From: AC-32 sp963717475
GTDB lineage: Bacteria > Actinomycetota > Thermoleophilia > Gaiellales > Gaiellaceae
Direction: 5' to 3'
DNA: 64,000 bases
Assembly: GCA_963717475.1 (NCBI GenBank)
Contig: OY970337.1
Location: forward strand, 1,860,001-1,924,000
Position numbers and translations under genes: made by a program. The notes under the pieces are model-generated. The model ran no database searches, was not told the DNA's origin, and saw only the letters and a list, made by a program, of their open reading frames with translations. Positions within the stretch are counted from its first letter, which is position 1, and each line of letters begins with the position of its first letter. Below, one piece after another: positions 35,942 to 46,498 of this stretch.

Positions 35942-37619
35942 GAGAGCACCGCGACGCGACGGTCGAGCTCGAGCGCCGCTTCCACCGCGGCGCCACCGAG
36001 GTGCTCGAGCGGCTGCGCCGCGCGAAGGCCGAGCGCGGCCGCATCGCGCCCGAGGACGTCGACCGGATCGCCGCGGAGCTCGGCCTGCCGCGCGCGCACG
36101 TGAACGGTGCGGCCTCCTTCTTCGCGGATCTCGGCTTCGACGAGCGCGCCGGACGGGTCGTGCGTGCATGCACGGGGGCGTCGTGCTTCGCCGCAACGCA
36201 CGCTGGGCACGTCCAGGCAGTCCGAGCCGCGGTCAGAGAGGGGACCGTCGAGCCTGCCTACTGCCTCGGCTACTGCTACGCCTCACCCTCTGCCCTCGAC
36301 GGGGAGACCGCCCACGCGGGAGCGAACCTCGTCGAGCAGCTCGCCGGGCGCGCGCCGCGCACCGATCCCGCGATTCCGTACGCCGACGCGACGGGCGACC
36401 CCGTCGTCCTGATGCGGCTCGCGGGCTCCGGCCCGCCGGCCTGGAGCGTCTGGGAGCGCGTCGTGACCGCGCACGAAGGCTCTGAACAGGTCCTGCGAGA
36501 GGTCTTCGCCTCCGGCCTCCGCGGACGCGGCGGCGCGGGCTTCTCCGCCGCGCGCAAATGGGAGCTCGCGCGCATGGCCCCCTCGGAAGGCCCGCGCTAC
36601 GTGGTGGCGAACGGCGACGAGGGCGATCCCGGCTCCTACGCCGACCGCCTGCTGATGGAGCGTGACCCGCACGGCGTGCTCGAGGGCGTCGCGCTCGCGG
36701 CGTTCGCGTGTGGGGCGAGCCATGGCTACGTCTACGTGCGCTCCGAATACCCGGCGGCCCGCGACGCGCTGCGGGCGGCGGTGCTCGAAGGCCCGCGCGG
36801 CCGGCCACCTCGGCCCGAACGTCCACGGCTCGGGCTTCGACCTCGAGCTCGAGATCTTCGAAGGCGCCGGCTCGTACGTCGCCGGCGAGGAGACCGCGCT
36901 GCTGCACTCGATGGAAGGGCTCCGCGGAGCCTCTGCCCCGCGGCCTCCCTTCCCGGCGGGCCGCGGCGGCCTCTACGGCGCGCCGACCGTCGTGAACAAC
37001 GTCGAGACGCTCTCCGCACTGCAGTGGATCGTCGAGCGCGGCGGCGACGCGTACGCGCGGCGCGGCACGGAGGGCTCGCGACGGGACGAAGCTCGTTTGC
37101 CTGAACTCGGCGCTTCGCGCATCCGGGCGTCTACGAGGTCGAGCTCGGCGTGCAGCTCGCGTGGATCTGCTCCGAGCTGGGCGGCGGCCTCCGCGACGGG
37201 CGCGCGCTGCGCTCGCTCCAGATCGGGCGGCCCGCTGGGCGGCTTCCTCGCACCGGACGAGCTCGACGTGTCCTTCTCGATCGAGGCGCTCGCGGAGCGC
37301 GGGGTCGAGCTCGGCCACGGCAGCCTCGTCGCCTTCGACGAACGCGTCTCGGGCCCGGACCTGCTGCTGCACGTGTGGCGCTTCGCCGACGACGAGAACT
37401 GCGGGACGTGCTCGCCGTGCCGGATCGGCAGCCGCCGCGGCCTCGAGCTGGCGCAGCGGCTCGTGGAAGGACGGACACGAGCCCGGCGACCGCGCCTCGC
37501 TCGACGCGCTGCTGGCGACGATGGAGACCGCGAGCCTCTGCGGCTTCGGCCAGGGCGTGCCGACTCCGGTGCGGGGCATCCTGCGGATCTACCGCGATGA
37601 GCTCGAGGCGCTCGCATGA
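35938..37619 (+). pseudogene. fdhB: Formate dehydrogenase NAD-binding subunit (NuoE-NuoF fusion), frame-broken
   Basis: A GTG start overlapping focA opens a NuoE-like [2Fe-2S] domain (CTGASC...YCLGYC at about residues 78-118), then a NuoF-like part with GLRGRGGAGFSAARKW and NGDEGDPGSYADR (FMN/NADH binding) and the 4Fe-4S site CGTCSPCRIGSRRG. The frame breaks five times, all net +1, near 36789, 37081, 37115, 37222 and 37468. Corrected, it reads through to RDELEALA and a TGA overlapping fdhA. All key motifs survive, so either the breaks are sequence errors or the gene was lost very recently. Confidence 0.8.
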
Positions 37620-40317
37620 ACGTCACCGTCGACGGCCGCGCGGTGGAGGTGCCCGAGGGCGCGACGCTGCTCGAGGCGGTCCGCGAGGCCGGCGGCGCCG
37701 TTCCGACCCTCTGCTACGACGCCCGCACCTCGCCCTACGGCGGGTGCCGCGTCTGCCTGGTCACCGTCGAGCGACCGGGTCGTCGCCTCTTGCGTCACCC
37801 CGGCGCGGGACGGCGACGACGATCTCCACCGAGGATCCTCGCTCGCGTCGACGCCGCCCGGCACACGCTCGAGCTGATCGTCTCCGAGCTGCCCGCGCGC
37901 GCGCTCGAGCTGCCCGCCGAGCGAAGCGAGCTGGTGCGGGCGTGCGCGACTCTCGGAGTCGAGCCCAACGACTTCGCCGGCGAGCGGGTCGGCGCGGGGC
38001 GCGACGACTCGCATCCGTACGTGAAGCTCGACCGCGAGCTCTGCATCGCCTGCGGCCGGTGTGTGCGCATGTGCGACGAGGTGCAGGGCACGTTCGCGCT
38101 CGAGCTGGTCGGGCGCGGCTTCTCGACGGTGGTGGCGCCGGGCAGCGGCGGCCCATGGATCGAGTCCGACTGCGTCGCCTGCGGCGGCTGCCTCGACTCT
38201 TGCCCCACCGGTGCGCTCTCGGAGCCGGGCTTCCTCGACGCCCGGCCGGCGGAGCGCATCGTGACGACGACCTGCGGTTACTGCGGCGTCGGCTGCACCC
38301 TCGACGTCGCACGTTCGCGACGACGAGGTGGCGGTGGTGACGCCGAACCACGCTTCGGCAACCAACCGCGGCCACTCGTGCGTCAAGGGCCGCTTCGCCC
38401 ACGGCTTCCTCCGCTCCGGCGACCGGATCACGACGCCGCTGCTGCGGCGAAACGGCGAGCTGCGAGCCGGCGACCTGGGAGGAGGCCCTCGCCTTCGTAG
38501 CCGGAGAGCTGCGAGCGGATCCGCGACGAGCAGGGCCCGAATGCGATCGCGGCGATCTCGTCTGCGCGGGCGACGAACGAGGAGAACTACCTCGTCCAGA
38601 AGTTCATGCGAACAGTCGATCGGCACGAACAACGTCGACAACTGCTCACGCCTCTGCCACTCGCCCTCGGCCGCAGGGCTGACCGCGACCTTCGGAGTCT
38701 CCGGCGGGACGAACCCGTTCGACCACTTCGACCGCGTCGACTGCTTCCTGCTCGCGGGTGCGAACCCGACCGAGGCGCACCCGGTGGTCGGAGCGCGGCT
38801 GAAGCAGCGCGTGAATCCAGGGCGCGAAGCTGATCGTGGTCGACCCGCGCGCGGATCGAGCTTGCGCGCTACGCCGACATCCACCTGCGCCCGCGCGCCG
38901 GCGGTAACGTCGCGGTCTTCAACGGGCTGGCGCACGAGCTGCTCGCGGAGGGTTACGTCGACAAGTCGTTCCTGGACGAGCGCGCGGAGGGGCTGAACGA
39001 GCTGCGGGGGGTTCTGCGCGACCACACGCCCGAGCGGGTCGAGGAGCTCACCGGCGTGCCGGCCGAGCGAGCTGCGCCGCGCCGCCCGCATGTACGGCGA
39101 GCGCCGGCGTGCCTCGATCGTCTACGGCCTCGGGATCACCGAGCACGCGCACGGGACCGACGGCGTGCGGACGCTCGCGAACCTGGCGATCCTGACCGGC
39201 CAGGTCGGACCGACGAAGGGCGGCGGCGTCAATCCGCTACGCGGCCAGAACAACGTCCAGGGCGCCTCCGACATGGGAGCGCTGCCCGACCTCCTGCCCG
39301 GCTACCAGCGAGGTCGCCGACAACGACGAGGCCGTGCAGCGCGCGGAGACCATCTGGGGCGTCCGCTCGACCGGGGCCCGGGACTGCGGATCCTCGACAT
39401 GTTCTCGGCCGCGCTCGACGGGCGCCTGAAGGCGCTCTGGGTGATCGGCGAGGACATCGCGCCAGACGGACCCGAACTCGCGCCGGGTCGAGGCCGGCGA
39501 TCGACGCGTGCGACCTCGTGATCTCGCAGGAGACCTGTTCCTCTCGAAGACCGCCGAGCGTGCCGACGTCGTGTTCCCGGCGGCCGCATTCCTCGAGAAG
39601 GACGGCACCTTCGTCAACTTCGACCGGCGCGTGCAGCGTGTCCGGCCGGCGGTGTCTCCGCCAGGCGAGGCACGAAGCCCGACTTCGAGATCGTCAACCT
39701 CGTCGCCGAGGCGATGGGCGCGGATCTGCAGCTGCCCCACGCCGGCCGCGGCCTTCGACGAGATGGCCCGGATCGCGCTCGACTTTCTCCGGCATCTCCC
39801 ATGCGCGCCTCGACGAAGGCGGCTCAATCCACTGGCCGTGCCGCTCGGCCGACGATCCTGGCACCCCGCAGCTCCACCTGGACGGGTTCGCGACGGCGAG
39901 CGGAAAGGCGCAGCTCGCAGCGCCGGCCCTACCTGCCGCCCGGGCGAGGAGCCCGATGCCGAGTACCCGCTACGTCTTGATCACGGGCCGGCGCCTCGAG
40001 CATTACAACGCCGGCACGATGACTCGCCGCACGCCGAACCTCGAGCTGCTGCCCGAAGAGCTGCTCGAGGTCAATCCAACGGACGCGGCGCGGCTCGGCC
40101 TTCGACGACCGCGAATCGGCAACGCTCACGAGCCGCCGCGGCAGCATCGAGGTGACCGCGGACGTGACCGAGCGCGTCGCGCCCGGGCGAGCTCTTCATG
40201 GCGTTCCACTTTCCCGAGGCGGGCGCGAACACGCTCACGTCGGATGCGAGCGACGAGTTCACCTCGTGCCCCGAGTACAAGGTGACGGCGGTCAGACTCG
40301 CGCGGGCCGGCGGCTAG
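37616..40317 (+). pseudogene. fdhA: Formate dehydrogenase molybdenum subunit, frame-broken
   Basis: NAD-linked FDH catalytic subunit of about 890 residues when repaired. In order: plant-type [2Fe-2S] (YGGCRVCLV), two 4Fe-4S clusters (CIACGRCVRMC, CVACGGCLDSC), the 4Fe-4S of the molybdopterin domain (CGYCGVGC), the catalytic region NCSRLCHSP (Cys in place of Sec), KGGGVNPLRGQNNVQGASDMG, and the cofactor C-domain (LITGRRLEHYNAGTMTRR, FHFPEAGANTLT). About 23 frame breaks between 37774 and 40190, nearly all net +1. No nonsense substitution is needed. Overlaps fdhB as ATGA. Confidence 0.8.
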
Positions 40318-40329
40318 GGCCGTACGGAT

Positions 40330-40354
40330 ACGTCCGGGGTCTGACCCCGGACGT
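40330..40354 (+). terminator. Long perfect palindrome after fdhA
   Basis: ACGTCCGGGGT and ACCCCGGACGT form an 11-bp stem with loop CTG, 12 bases past the fdhA stop. It works as a terminator by position, and its strongly symmetric form is also like a dispersed intergenic palindrome. The remaining gap to 40503 holds no gene. Confidence 0.7.
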
Positions 40355-40503
40355 GGCGCTTGGGGGCTACGACCTATCGCCGGGCTCGCCGGCGAGCCCC
40401 GCGTCGATGCCCCGCGCGTACCGAAGCCGACTGTGGCTTTTCCGCACGGAATTCCGGGCCGACCCGGATGGCGTGGGCACGGAGACGCAGCAGCGTTCGA
40501 GCC

Positions 40504-42147
40504 ATGACAACCACCCCGCAGCGAGAGCTTCTGCCTGCCGCCGAGCTCGGCGAGCAGCTCGGGCTCCTTCCAGAAGAGATTCAGCCGTTCGGCCGCAGGG
40601 CCGCCAAGATCGAGCTCTCCGCGCTCGAGCGCCTGAGCGGCGCGCCAGATGGCAAGCTCGTCTCCGTCACGGCGGTCACGCCGACGAAGGCCGGCGAGGG
40701 CAAGACGACCACCGCGATCTCGCTCACCGAGGCACTCGGACACATCGGCGCGCGGCCCCTCCTGTGTCTCCGCGAGCCCTCGCTCGGGCCGGTCTTCGGG
40801 ATCAAGGGCGGCGGAACCGGCGGCGGCCGGGCTCAGCTCGCGGCCATGGACCTGGTCAACCTGCACTTCACCGGCGACATCCACGCGATCGGCGCCGCGA
40901 ACAATCTGCTCGCGGCGATGCTCGAGGCGCACCTGCTGCACGGGAACGAGCTCGGCATCGATCCCCACTCGATCACGTGGCGCCGCTGCCTCGACATGGA
41001 CGACCGCGCGCTGCGCCAGGTCGTCGTCGGGCTCGGCGGCCGCGTGAACGGATCACCCCGGGAGACCGGCTTCGACATCACGGCCGCCTCCGAAGTGATG
41101 GCGATCGTCGCGGTCTCCGACGGTTATGTCGATCTCCGCCGCCGGCTCGGTGCGATCACGGTCGCCCAGACCTTCGGCGGCGAACCGGTTACCGCGGAGG
41201 AGCTCGGCGCCGCAGGCTCGATGGCCGCGCTCCTGACGGACGCGCTCAAGCCGAACCTCGTCCAGACGCTCGAGGGGCAGCCGGCGCTCGTCCACGCCGG
41301 TCCCTTCGCCAACATCGCGCACGGCAACAACTCCGTCATCGCCGACCGGCTCGGCCTCAAGCTCGGCGACTACGTCGTGACCGAGAGCGGCTTCGGCGCC
41401 GACATGGGCTTCGAGAAGTTCGTCGACATCGTCTGCCGCGGACGGGGGCTCGCCCCGGCCGCCGTCGTGCTCGTCGCGACGACGCAGGCGCTCAAGCACC
41501 ACGGCGGCGACCCGCACGGAGGCGTCGAGGCGATCGAGCGCGGTGCGGAGAACCTCGCCGCCAACATGCGGATCGTCCACGAGCTCGGCATCCACCCGGT
41601 CGTTGCGGTCAATCGCTTCCCCGGCGACGACCCCGTCGAGATCGACGCTGTCCGCCGGCTTGCGCTCGAGCTGGGCGCGTTCGGGGCGGAGGTCAACGAC
41701 GGGTTCGAGCGTGGAGGCGAGGGTGCGGTCGCGCTTGCCGAGGTCGTGCTGGAGGCAGCCGCGCACGGCTCCGAGGCGAGCCCGCTCTACGAGCTCGACC
41801 AGTCGATCCCGGACAAGATCCGGGCGGTCGCGGTGCGGGCCTACGGCGCCGACGGCATCGAGCTTTCGCCAGCCGCTGCCGCGCAGGCGCACGGCCTCGC
41901 GGAGGCCGGTCTCGACGACCTACCGGTCTGCATCGCGAAGACACACCTTTCGCTCTCGCACGACCCGTCTCTCGGCGGCACCCCCAGCGGGTTCACGCTC
42001 CCGGTCCGGGAGCTGCGGCCCTACACCGGAGCGGGCTGGATCGTCGCGCTCTGCGGCGACATGCAGACGATGCCCGGCCTTCCCGCCGAGCCGGCCGCGA
42101 AGAGGATCGACGTCGACGCGGACGGCCGCGTCACCGGCCTGCGCTGA
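40504..42147 (+). CDS. fhs: Formate-tetrahydrofolate ligase
   Basis: A 547-residue ATP-dependent ligase making 10-formyl-THF from formate. TP-T-KAGEGKTTTAISL (P-loop), EPSLGPVFGIKGGGTGGG, NLHFTGDIHAIGAANN, GFGADMGFEKF and the C-terminal CGDMQTMPGLP are diagnostic. ATG 40504 fits the family start; the open frame upstream is not protein-like. Lies 186 bases after fdhA, consistent with formate assimilation or C1 shuttling. Reading frame fully intact. Confidence 0.96.
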   Translation: MTTTPQRELLPAAELGEQLGLLPEEIQPFGRRAAKIELSALERLSGAPDGKLVSVTAVTPTKAGEGKTTTAISLTEALGHIGARPLLCLREPSLGPVFGIKGGGTGGGRAQLAAMDLVNLHFTGDIHAIGAANNLLAAMLEAHLLHGNELGIDPHSITWRRCLDMDDRALRQVVVGLGGRVNGSPRETGFDITAASEVMAIVAVSDGYVDLRRRLGAITVAQTFGGEPVTAEELGAAGSMAALLTDALKPNLVQTLEGQPALVHAGPFANIAHGNNSVIADRLGLKLGDYVVTESGFGADMGFEKFVDIVCRGRGLAPAAVVLVATTQALKHHGGDPHGGVEAIERGAENLAANMRIVHELGIHPVVAVNRFPGDDPVEIDAVRRLALELGAFGAEVNDGFERGGEGAVALAEVVLEAAAHGSEASPLYELDQSIPDKIRAVAVRAYGADGIELSPAAAAQAHGLAEAGLDDLPVCIAKTHLSLSHDPSLGGTPSGFTLPVRELRPYTGAGWIVALCGDMQTMPGLPAEPAAKRIDVDADGRVTGLR

Positions 42148-42163
42148 GCCGGACGGGCCCTGG

Positions 42164-42688
42164 TCAGATAGGCCAGGGCGAGCGAGCGCGCGGGAACGTG
42201 CGCTCCCAGTCGCTGTAGGCGACCCGCGAGTCGGTCGTGTCCTCCGGTGAGGAGGCGTCGTAGCGAGCAGCGAGCTCGTTGCGCGGGTAGTGGATCTTGT
42301 TCCCCTCCCCGCGCGCGCCGGCCATCAGGATCGCGCAAGGCCCCTCGCCCGCACCGATTCTGATGTGGTACGTGCCGGGCGAGGCGTGGAAGAAGTCCCA
42401 CTGCTTCAGTCGCCGCTCCTCTCCGTCCACGATCAGGATGCACTCGCCGGCCAGGACGAGGAAGTCCTCCTGAAAAGCCTCCGAGTGGTAGCGGCCGTTC
42501 GGCTGCCCGGGCTCGAGGACGTGGACGCCGATCCCGTACTGCTCGAAGTCGCCGCCCTCGAAGTCGGTCCACGTGCCCGCGCGGTCATGGCGCTGCCAGA
42601 CCGTGTCGGCGAGATTGAGCACGAACCAGCCGGGTGACGAGACGACCGCACCCTCGTCGGTCTGCTCGATACGGGCTTCCCCGGCCAC
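42164..42688 (-). CDS. Cupin-domain protein
   Basis: A 174-residue protein from GTG with a cupin barrel: GQPNGRYHSEAFQEDFLVLAGECILIVDG and HASPGTYHIRIGAGEGPCAILMAG carry the usual metal-binding motifs, with GRYHSE in place of the usual double-His. C-terminal tail of about 45 residues. Function unknown. Convergent with fhs; 9 bases downstream of greA. Confidence 0.87.
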   Translation of the reverse strand: MAGEARIEQTDEGAVVSSPGWFVLNLADTVWQRHDRAGTWTDFEGGDFEQYGIGVHVLEPGQPNGRYHSEAFQEDFLVLAGECILIVDGEERRLKQWDFFHASPGTYHIRIGAGEGPCAILMAGARGEGNKIHYPRNELAARYDASSPEDTTDSRVAYSDWERTFPRARSPWPI

Positions 42689-42697
42689 GGCCGGACC

Positions 42698-43153
42698 CTA
42701 ACGGCCGACCGAGACCACTCGCGCCAGCCAGGTTCCGCTCGGAGCGTCGACCTTGACCTGGTCGCCGGCCTTCGCCCCCAGCAGCGACCGTCCCAGCGGC
42801 GAGTCGGGCGAGACGCCGCCCACGCTCGAGATCTCGACCTCCATGCGCTCGCCCTGCTCGTCCTCGAGCTCGACTTTCGACCCGATCCCGACGGACCCGT
42901 CGCCGGCGGCCTCCTCGTCAACGACGACGGCGCGGCGCAGGCGGTCCCGCAGCACCGTGATGCGGCGCTCGAGGAGGCCCTGCTCGTTCTTGGCGGCGTG
43001 GTACTCGAAGTTCTCAGAGAGGTCGCCGAAGCCGCGCGCGGTCTTGATCGCCTCGACGATCGCGACCCGCCGTGGGCCCTCCAGCTCGGCCAGCTCGGCC
43101 TCGAGCTGCTCCTTCTGGGCCGCGGTCAGCGGCTCGGCTTTCTCGGTGGCCAT
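42698..43153 (-). CDS. greA: Transcription elongation factor GreA
   Basis: A 151-residue GreA/GreB factor that rescues backtracked RNA polymerase. N-terminal coiled coil (residues 8-80, with acidic tip around GFGDLSENFEYHAAKNEQ) and C-terminal FKBP-like domain (VGIGSKVELEDEQGERMEVEI, SPLGRSLLGAKAGDQVKV). Length is standard. Confidence 0.95.
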   Translation of the reverse strand: MATEKAEPLTAAQKEQLEAELAELEGPRRVAIVEAIKTARGFGDLSENFEYHAAKNEQGLLERRITVLRDRLRRAVVVDEEAAGDGSVGIGSKVELEDEQGERMEVEISSVGGVSPDSPLGRSLLGAKAGDQVKVDAPSGTWLARVVSVGR

Positions 43154-43291
43154 CGGAGGAGGGTAGCGGCCTGCTGCTACTGTGCGTGCACGGGTGGCAA
43201 TACGGCCGCCCGGTGAGATGAGCTTCTCGTTCCTCCTTCGGGCGATTCGAGGTAGGCAAGTCTCGATCCCGAAAGCAAGGAGTCGAACCAG

Positions 43292-44461
<1,170 letters not shown>

Positions 44462-44462
44462 G

Positions 44463-45449
44463 ATGAGGCTCCTCGTCCTCGGCGGGACGAAGTTCCTCGG
44501 GCGCGCCGCGGTCGAAGCGGCGCTCGCCCGCGGCGACGAGGTGACGCTCTTCAACCGCGGCGAGACGAACCCGGAGCTCTTCCCGGAGGTCGAGAAGCTG
44601 CGCGGCGACCGCGACGGCGACCTCTCCGCGCTCGAGGGCCGCGAGTGGGACGCGGTGATCGACCCGTCCGGCTACGTGCCGCGGGTCGTGCGCGCTTCCG
44701 CGGAGGCCTTGCGCGGCTCGGTCGGGCACTACCTGTTCGTATCGAGCGCGTCGGTCTACGCGGAGCCGTACGTCGCCGGGTTCGACGAGTCCGCGCCGAC
44801 GCTCGAGCCGGAATGGGAGAGCGAAGAGGTGCTCGCCCACTACGGTCAACTCAAGGCTGCGTGCGAGCAGGTCGTCCGCGACGTCTTTCCCGAGGCGCAC
44901 ACGAACGTGCGGGCGGGGCTGATCGTCGGCCCGCACGACGCGAGCGGCCGCTTCACGTACTGGCCGTTGCGGATCGCGGCCGGAGGCGAAGTGCTCGCGC
45001 CCGGCTTGCCGGAAGGCATGACGCAGTTCATCGACGTCCGCGACCTGGGCGCGTGGCTCGTGACCGCGTGCGCAGACCGGGCCGTTGGGGCGTTCAACGC
45101 CACGGGTGAGCCCGTCACGTGGGGTGAGGTGCTCGCCGCGTGCCCCGGCGACGCGAAGGTCACCTGGGTCGACGAGGGTTTCCTGCTCGAGCAGGAGGTC
45201 GGCCCGTGGATGGAGCTCCCGTTGTGGATCCCCGGCGAGGAGCAGGCGTTTCTCCAGATGAGCGTCGCCAAGGCGAACGCGGCAGGGCTGCGTAGCCGGC
45301 CGCTGGAGGAGACGGCTCGCGACACCCTCGCCTGGGCACGCGACTCAGGCGCCGGCCTCGTCACCGAGGCGCCCTACGGCTCGGCGGGGCTCGACCCTGC
45401 CAAGGAAGCCGAGCTGCTCGAAGCCTGGCGCGCCCGCCCGCTGGCTTAG
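44463..45449 (+). CDS. NAD-dependent epimerase/dehydratase-type protein
   Basis: A 328-residue extended SDR. MRLLVLGGTKFLGRAAVEAAL binds the dinucleotide; YLFVSSASVYA gives the Ser/Thr region and HYGQLKAACE the Y-x-x-x-K catalytic pair. Related to the reductase/isomerase group acting on sugar or ribonucleotide derivatives. One base after the helicase stop. Confidence 0.88.
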   Translation: MRLLVLGGTKFLGRAAVEAALARGDEVTLFNRGETNPELFPEVEKLRGDRDGDLSALEGREWDAVIDPSGYVPRVVRASAEALRGSVGHYLFVSSASVYAEPYVAGFDESAPTLEPEWESEEVLAHYGQLKAACEQVVRDVFPEAHTNVRAGLIVGPHDASGRFTYWPLRIAAGGEVLAPGLPEGMTQFIDVRDLGAWLVTACADRAVGAFNATGEPVTWGEVLAACPGDAKVTWVDEGFLLEQEVGPWMELPLWIPGEEQAFLQMSVAKANAAGLRSRPLEETARDTLAWARDSGAGLVTEAPYGSAGLDPAKEAELLEAWRARPLA

Positions 45450-45932
45450 CTAGGGGGCCTCGCAGGCAGCGTCGTCCGGTGCGTCCTCGACCGGCAAGCG
45501 GCCGAGCAGGTCACGCAGCGACTCGAGCTCACCGGCCGTGAAATGCTCGCCGAAGAGGCTCCGAATTGCCTGAACGTGCGTCTTCGAAGCTGCGCGCAGC
45601 TTCGCCAGGCCGTCAGGCGTGAGCTGCGCGTAGCTCACGCGGGCGTCGCTCTCGCACGCCACTCGCTCGACGAACCCTTGCTGCTCGAGCCCGGCGAGCA
45701 GCCTCGTGATCCCGGACGGCGTGAGGAGCACCTGCTCGGCTAGGTCGACCCGCCGCAACCGGCGGTCGGGCGCGCGCGCGAGGCGCAGCAGCACTTCGTA
45801 GTCGCTCAGCGTCAGGCCGTGTTCGTTGACGAGCTGCGTGTTGAAACGGCGGGTCGTCCCAGCATGCGCCCGCAGCAGCCCGGCGAACGCCTGCTCCGGA
45901 GTTGCTTGAGTGCTCAATACTTGACTAGTCAA
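45450..45932 (-). CDS. MarR-family transcriptional regulator
   Basis: A 160-residue winged-helix repressor: LSDYEVLLRLARAPDRRLRRVDLAEQVLLTPSGITRLLAGLEQQGFVERVACESDARVS is a typical MarR DNA-binding domain, with dimerisation helices on both sides. The start reads TTG (45932), inside a perfect TTGA-N4-TCAA palindrome; TTG 45917 is an alternative start. Divergent from yceI and FMN reductase, which it probably represses. Confidence 0.9.
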   Translation of the reverse strand: MTSQVLSTQATPEQAFAGLLRAHAGTTRRFNTQLVNEHGLTLSDYEVLLRLARAPDRRLRRVDLAEQVLLTPSGITRLLAGLEQQGFVERVACESDARVSYAQLTPDGLAKLRAASKTHVQAIRSLFGEHFTAGELESLRDLLGRLPVEDAPDDAACEAP

Positions 45933-45963
45933 TCTTCTCTCGCTATGATTGTTGACGACTCAA
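45906..45963. promoter_or_regulatory. Three MarR operator-like palindromes TTGA-N4-TCAA
   Basis: Copies at 45906-45917 (spacer GTGC), 45921-45932 (CTAG, fully palindromic) and 45952-45963 (CGAC). They lie at the divergent start of the MarR and YceI genes, the first two over the MarR start region. Spacing between copies is 15 and 31 bp centre to centre, which puts them on similar DNA faces. Confidence 0.72.
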
Positions 45964-45989
45964 CTATATCCGAAAGGAGCGACAGCACA

Positions 45990-46493
45990 ATGTCCGCAGT
46001 TGCAAGCAAGACAGTTCTTCCCGCCGGCACGTGGAACGTCGACCCCGTCCACACGACGATCGGTTTCCAGGTGACCGACACGAGCGACCTGTTCAGCACG
46101 ATCACCGGCCGATTCACGGATTTCGAAGGCCGGATCGAGGGCGGCGGCGAGCCCAACATCGCGGGCACGGTCCGCGTGGCCAGCGTGAGCACCGACAACG
46201 ACCAGCGCGACGCGCACCTCCAGTCGCCCGATTTCCTCGAGGCCGACAAGCATCCGGAGATCCGCTTCCTCTCGACGGCGATCGAGCCAACCGGAGACGA
46301 CAGCTTCCGCGTCCGCGGCGAGCTAACGATCAAGGACACCTCGTTCGAGATCGAGCTCGCGGGACGGATCCGCGGCCTCGGCCAGGGCAAGGCCGGCGAC
46401 GAGCGCCTGCTCGTCGATGCGCGCGGCTCGTTCGAGTGGGGCACGACTACGGTCGAGCTCACGGCGAACGTCTCGGCCGTCAAGGAGGCGTAA
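45990..46493 (+). CDS. YceI-family protein
   Basis: A 167-residue lipocalin-like beta-barrel protein without signal peptide, expected to bind isoprenoid-like molecules. GTWNVDPVHTTIGFQV, STDNDQRDAHLQSPDFLEADKHPEIRF and GELTIKDTSFEIEL are family motifs. AAAGGAG lies about 10 bases before the ATG. Divergent from MarR; operators nearby suggest it is induced when MarR is released. Confidence 0.92.
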   Translation: MSAVASKTVLPAGTWNVDPVHTTIGFQVTDTSDLFSTITGRFTDFEGRIEGGGEPNIAGTVRVASVSTDNDQRDAHLQSPDFLEADKHPEIRFLSTAIEPTGDDSFRVRGELTIKDTSFEIELAGRIRGLGQGKAGDERLLVDARGSFEWGTTTVELTANVSAVKEA

Positions 46494-46498
46494 GCACG

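Noticed and set aside
36780..40200. Programmed +1 ribosomal frameshifting in fdhBA
   Set aside because: About 28 sites with no shared slippery sequence, stop codon or stimulator makes known programmed frameshifting implausible; kept only as a remote option in the findings.
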